From Patescibacteria group bacterium (GTDB lineage: Bacteria > Patescibacteriota > Minisyncoccia > UBA6257 > Colwellbacteraceae), in assembly GCA_023474185.1 (NCBI GenBank), contig JAMCXR010000019.1:1-7562 (forward strand): a DNA stretch of 7,562 nucleotides. Reading direction: 5' to 3'. The notes below the pieces were generated by a model that did not search any database, was not told where the DNA came from, and saw only the letters and a list, made by a program, of their open reading frames with translations. Numbering within the stretch: the stretch's first letter is position 1; every line of letters starts with the position of its first letter. This document shows, in pieces, positions 5,621 to 7,562 of the stretch. A program made the translations under genes and the position numbers.

Positions 5621-6706
5621 TTAAAACTGATCGATAAACCTTAAATCGTCGCCGTAAAAAAGCCTGATGTCGGGGATCTTGTACTTGAGCATTGCCAAGC
5701 GCTCCAGCCCGACTCCGAAAGCGAATCCTCGCCATTCGCCGGGGTTGTAATGGGCGGCTTCGAAAACTTTCTGGTTGACCATTCCCGCCCCCATTACTTC
5801 CAACCAATCCGATTTACGGCTCTCGGCAATGGCCTTTAAATTCGCATTCGACTTGCTTTTGCCGCCAACCAAGCGGATGTCGACTTCCAAACTGGGTTCG
5901 GTGAACGGAAAATAACTCGGCCTGAATCTAAACTCGGTTTCGGAGCCGAACATCTTTTTTAGAAACTCGCCGATGACATACTTAAAATTGGCCAAACTAA
6001 CGTCTTTGCCGACCATTAATCCTTCCACCTGGTAAAAATTGGCTTCATGGGAAGCGTCTGTGGCTTCGTATCTAAAAACCCTTCCCGGAACTATAATTTG
6101 CAGGGGCGGGGTGTGGGTTTCCAAATACCTGACCTGCATCGGACTGGTATGCGTCCTCAAAAGTAATCTCTCTCCGGGCCGTTCCTTAGCTCCTTCGGAG
6201 ATTTGCAAGTTTTTGGCTATTATTTCCGAAGTGGCGGACGGCTTTAGCCAAAACGTATCCCACATTTCGCGAGCCGGATGATTGGCCGGAATATTTAAAG
6301 CATCGAAATTGTAATGTTCGGTTTCAACTTCCGGCCCGTCCACCACCGAAAAATTCATCGAGGAAAAGATATCCACGACTTTCCTCTCCATAATCGTCAA
6401 CGGATGCAAATGGCCGGTACGATGTCGGATTCCCGGCCGGGTCAAATCTGCCTTGGCCGCCTCCTTGATCGATGAAAACTCTCTTTCCTTGGAATCCAAC
6501 AGTTCCTCGATCGAACGCTTGATTTTTTGCAGCTTTGGAGCAAGCGTCCTTTTTTCCTCCAGCGTCAAGTCTTTCAGACCGCGTAAATTCCTCGTCAGAT
6601 CGCTTTTCCTGCCGACGTATTTAATTCGAAGTTTCTTCAACTCCTCCGGATTCTCGGCGGACTCGATATCCGCGTAGGCTTCTTTTTCTAAATCGTCCAT
6701 TGGCAT
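5621..6706 (-). CDS. pheS: Phenylalanyl-tRNA synthetase alpha subunit
   Basis: This catalytic chain activates phenylalanine with ATP and transfers it to tRNA-Phe. It has 361 residues, slightly longer than the usual 330-350. Residues 1-90 are charged and helical, the N-terminal coiled-coil arm that contacts tRNA. The class II catalytic core follows: RTHTSPMQVRYLE (184-196), motif 2 FRYEATDASHEANFYQVEG (211-229), FRPSYFPFTEPSLEVDI (261-277), WLEVMGAGMVN (301-311) and motif 3 GFAFGVGLERLAML (327-340). The Ala of FAFG (residue 329) is the one that sets the size of the phenylalanine pocket. A short insertion with SEGAKERPGER (170-180) accounts for some of the extra length. Two ATGs compete for the start, 6706 and 6700 (MPMDD); neither has a Shine-Dalgarno, and I take the first. 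pheT follows after 16 bp. Confidence 0.97.
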   Translation of the reverse strand: MPMDDLEKEAYADIESAENPEELKKLRIKYVGRKSDLTRNLRGLKDLTLEEKRTLAPKLQKIKRSIEELLDSKEREFSSIKEAAKADLTRPGIRHRTGHLHPLTIMERKVVDIFSSMNFSVVDGPEVETEHYNFDALNIPANHPAREMWDTFWLKPSATSEIIAKNLQISEGAKERPGERLLLRTHTSPMQVRYLETHTPPLQIIVPGRVFRYEATDASHEANFYQVEGLMVGKDVSLANFKYVIGEFLKKMFGSETEFRFRPSYFPFTEPSLEVDIRLVGGKSKSNANLKAIAESRKSDWLEVMGAGMVNQKVFEAAHYNPGEWRGFAFGVGLERLAMLKYKIPDIRLFYGDDLRFIDQF

Positions 6707-6727
6707 GGTTTGATCTGTATATAATTA

Positions 6728-6755
6728 ATATTAAGGGAAAGATTATTTTTGACAA
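6728..6755 (-). promoter_or_regulatory. Candidate promoter of pheS-pheT-pilin
   Basis: Minus strand: -35 TTGTCA (6750-6755, 5 of 6 matches), a 16-bp spacer, and -10 TAATAT (6728-6733, 4 of 6 matches). The start would be near 6721, giving a leader of only about 15 nt. This is too short for a T-box or a leader-peptide attenuator, so classical phenylalanine control of the synthetase is not visible. The A/T-rich stretch offers other -10 choices. Confidence 0.5.
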
Positions 6756-6777
6756 TGACGGCTGATTATAATAAACT
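6749..6777 (+). promoter_or_regulatory. Candidate promoter of the initiator tRNA
   Basis: Plus strand: a perfect -35 TTGACA (6749-6754), a 17-bp spacer, and a moderate -10 TAAACT (6772-6777, 4 of 6 matches), with a start near 6784, some nine bases before the tRNA. A better-looking TATAAT at 6767-6772 is only 12 bp from the -35 and cannot pair with it. It may act with another, poorly conserved -35. Confidence 0.4.
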
Positions 6778-6792
6778 GAGCAAGTAAAGCAT

Positions 6793-6863
6793 AGCGGGGT
6801 GGAGGAACGGTACCTCGTGAGGCCCATAACCTCAAGGAGCGGGTTCAATTCCCGCCCCCGCAA
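6793..6863 (+). tRNA. Initiator tRNA-fMet (anticodon CAT)
   Basis: This is a full cloverleaf of 71 nt, without an encoded CCA (the bases after A73 are CAA). The acceptor pairs are GCGGGG (6794-6799) with CCCCGC (6856-6861). Position 1 is A6793 and 72 is A6862, so the top of the stem is mismatched, the hallmark of bacterial initiators (usually C1 x A72). U8 is T6800. The D stem is GAGG/CCTC with A11-U24, another initiator feature. The anticodon stem is TGAGG/CCTCA, the loop CCCATAA and the anticodon CAT at 6825-6827. The variable loop is only four bases (AGGA). The T arm is GCGGG-TTCAATT-CCCGC. Oddities: position 33 is C rather than the near-universal U, and the usual three G-C pairs at 29-31/39-41 are A-U, G-C, G-C. 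It supplies the formyl-methionine tRNA for translation initiation and lies divergent from pheS. Confidence 0.94.
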
Positions 6864-6891
6864 CAAAATTATTCTTCTTCTGGCGGATAAC

Positions 6892-6943
6892 AAAAAGGCC
6901 CGGGAGCTTTGGCTTGAAACTCTAGCCAAAGCTTCCCGAGCCC
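6892..6943 (-). terminator. Strong intrinsic terminator of the right-edge gene
   Basis: On the minus strand a GC-rich stem of about 18 bp (arms 6897-6914 and 6924-6943, with a one-base bulge and one G-U pair, loop 6915-6923) is followed at once by TTTTTG (6891-6896 on the plus strand). It begins eight bases after the TGA of the gene ending at 6952. It should also stop antisense transcription from running into the initiator tRNA. On the plus strand no T-tract follows, so it is not an obvious terminator for the tRNA. Confidence 0.88.
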
Positions 6944-6951
6944 GTCGTCGG

Positions 6952-7562
6952 TCAAGCGATAACGTAAGGAAGGTCGCGGAGGGCAAGCTGCGGCGTGTCG
7001 GCGTAGAAAATACCAGCCTCTCTCGCCGCCAGCTTGGAATGGGCGGCCTCCACCGCCTTAGTGAACTGGCAGAGGCGCTTCGGCAAAGCCTCGTCGCTCC
7101 ATCCGGACCACGGAATCACACTCAGCGCGACGCCGTGCTCGAAATCGACGGATAGCCAGTAGCTGCGAATAGTGATTCTGATCCTGCCGCTCTTTATTCT
7201 CCGGGCGAACACCGACGTTCCCGATTCCCGAAGCAGGAAAACCGCCTGCCGCTTATAGAACTCGGAGCTGTACCCCGAGACCTCCAAAAGTGGCTTGAGC
7301 GGCCGGCCGCTCGTTCCACAAACTATCGAAACCGTATCGCCTTTGGAGCCGCTGCCGCTCTCCGCTCCAAAAAGCCAGAGAGTCTGAACGAGGGAGTGAC
7401 AGGAAAGAGAGCAGAACGGCTCCGGTACCACGTATGTACGCCGCCGGCCCCCGTCCTCGGTCCGAAACGTTTCGCGGTGAATAGGCAGCGCCAGGTTCAT
7501 CCCGCGGGGATACTCGAACTGAATTCCGTTCCGTTTCCAAGCCTGGGCGACGAAACAGTTGT
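6952..7562 (-). CDS. Hypothetical protein, C-terminal part (5' end beyond the window)
   Basis: I do not recognise this family. The frame is open from the right edge to a TGA at 6952, 203 full codons. An ATG lies at 7500, but the frame upstream is open and reads like normal protein (NCFVAQAWKRNGIQFEYPRG), so I treat the gene as entering from outside the window. Visible features: LALPIHRETF and RRRTYVVPEPFCSLSC early on; a Gly/Ser-rich stretch (SGSGSKGD) that may be a loop; alternating basic and hydrophobic strands (FARRIKSGRIRITIRSYW) suggesting beta structure; and an Ala-rich helix near the end (KAVEAAHSKLAAREAG). There is no transmembrane helix in the visible part. The strong terminator directly behind it supports a genuine gene. 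By eye it is more GC-rich (about 55-67% in the 60-base rows I counted, against about 47% in a pheS row), hinting at a different origin or different codon use. Confidence 0.65.
   Translation of the reverse strand, partial: NCFVAQAWKRNGIQFEYPRGMNLALPIHRETFRTEDGGRRRTYVVPEPFCSLSCHSLVQTLWLFGAESGSGSKGDTVSIVCGTSGRPLKPLLEVSGYSSEFYKRQAVFLLRESGTSVFARRIKSGRIRITIRSYWLSVDFEHGVALSVIPWSGWSDEALPKRLCQFTKAVEAAHSKLAAREAGIFYADTPQLALRDLPYVIA

Noticed and set aside
6767..6772. TATAAT as the -10 partner of TTGACA at 6749
   Set aside because: The spacer is 12 bp, too short for sigma70-type recognition; TAAACT at 17 bp is geometrically better.
6707..6792. A T-box or leader-peptide attenuator for pheS
   Set aside because: Only 86 bp separate pheS from the tRNA, with a predicted leader of about 15 nt; no specifier stem, T-box motif or Phe-rich leader peptide fits.
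6793..6863. Reading the CAT tRNA as elongator Met or lysidine-modified Ile tRNA
   Set aside because: The unpaired 1-72 position, A11-U24 and the close match of the acceptor stem to bacterial initiators all point to fMet.
6799..7155. A plus-strand reading frame of 118 codons after the tRNA
   Set aside because: It begins inside the initiator tRNA, runs through the terminator hairpin and is antisense to the better-supported right-edge gene; its sequence is Arg/Ser-rich shadow.
7253..7540. A second minus-strand frame of 95 codons at the right edge
   Set aside because: It overlaps the longer frame that ends at the terminator; its Arg/Ser-rich sequence looks like an out-of-frame shadow.

Overview
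The window looks like chromosomal DNA from a bacterium of the Candidate Phyla Radiation (Patescibacteria), most likely a Parcubacteria-type lineage. The signs are: a PheT beta subunit of only 658 residues without the usual N-terminal tRNA-binding (EMAP/OB) domain; rpmF, nusB, rnc and smc packed together with none of the fatty-acid genes that often lie in this neighbourhood in other bacteria; a type IV pilin-like protein carrying a LamG domain; and starts that mostly lack a Shine-Dalgarno sequence. TGA is used as a stop (nusB, the 68-aa ORF, the gene at the right edge), so this is not a code-25 (Gracilibacteria/SR1) genome. The lineage call is inference from content, not from a search.

All protein genes lie on the minus strand, so transcription runs from right to left. 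Reading in that direction: (1) at the right edge is the 3' part of an unrecognised, GC-rich gene that ends in a strong intrinsic terminator. (2) On the plus strand is an initiator tRNA (CAU) with several unusual bases. (3) pheS, pheT and a pilin-LamG gene form a tight cluster: pheS-pheT are 16 bp apart, and the pheT stop overlaps the pilin start in TAATG. (4) A small CxxC protein follows, with its own possible promoter and a hairpin behind it. (5) A good sigma70-type promoter then starts rpmF-nusB-rnc-smc (33-bp gap, 17-bp overlap, 1-bp gap), with smc running off the left edge.

Most of the genes serve core information processing: phenylalanyl-tRNA synthetase and initiator tRNA for translation, L32 for the ribosome, NusB and RNase III for rRNA transcription and processing, and SMC for chromosome organisation. 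The exception is the surface protein (pilin-LamG), which is translationally coupled to pheT. The last 85 bases of pheT can form two mutually exclusive hairpins just upstream of that pilin start: a 14-bp perfect stem with a 55-nt loop, or a 9-bp A/T-rich stem with a 3-nt loop. This arrangement resembles a translation-gated switch and is the most interesting non-gene signal here. I see no CRISPR array, insertion sequence, phage gene or defence system.
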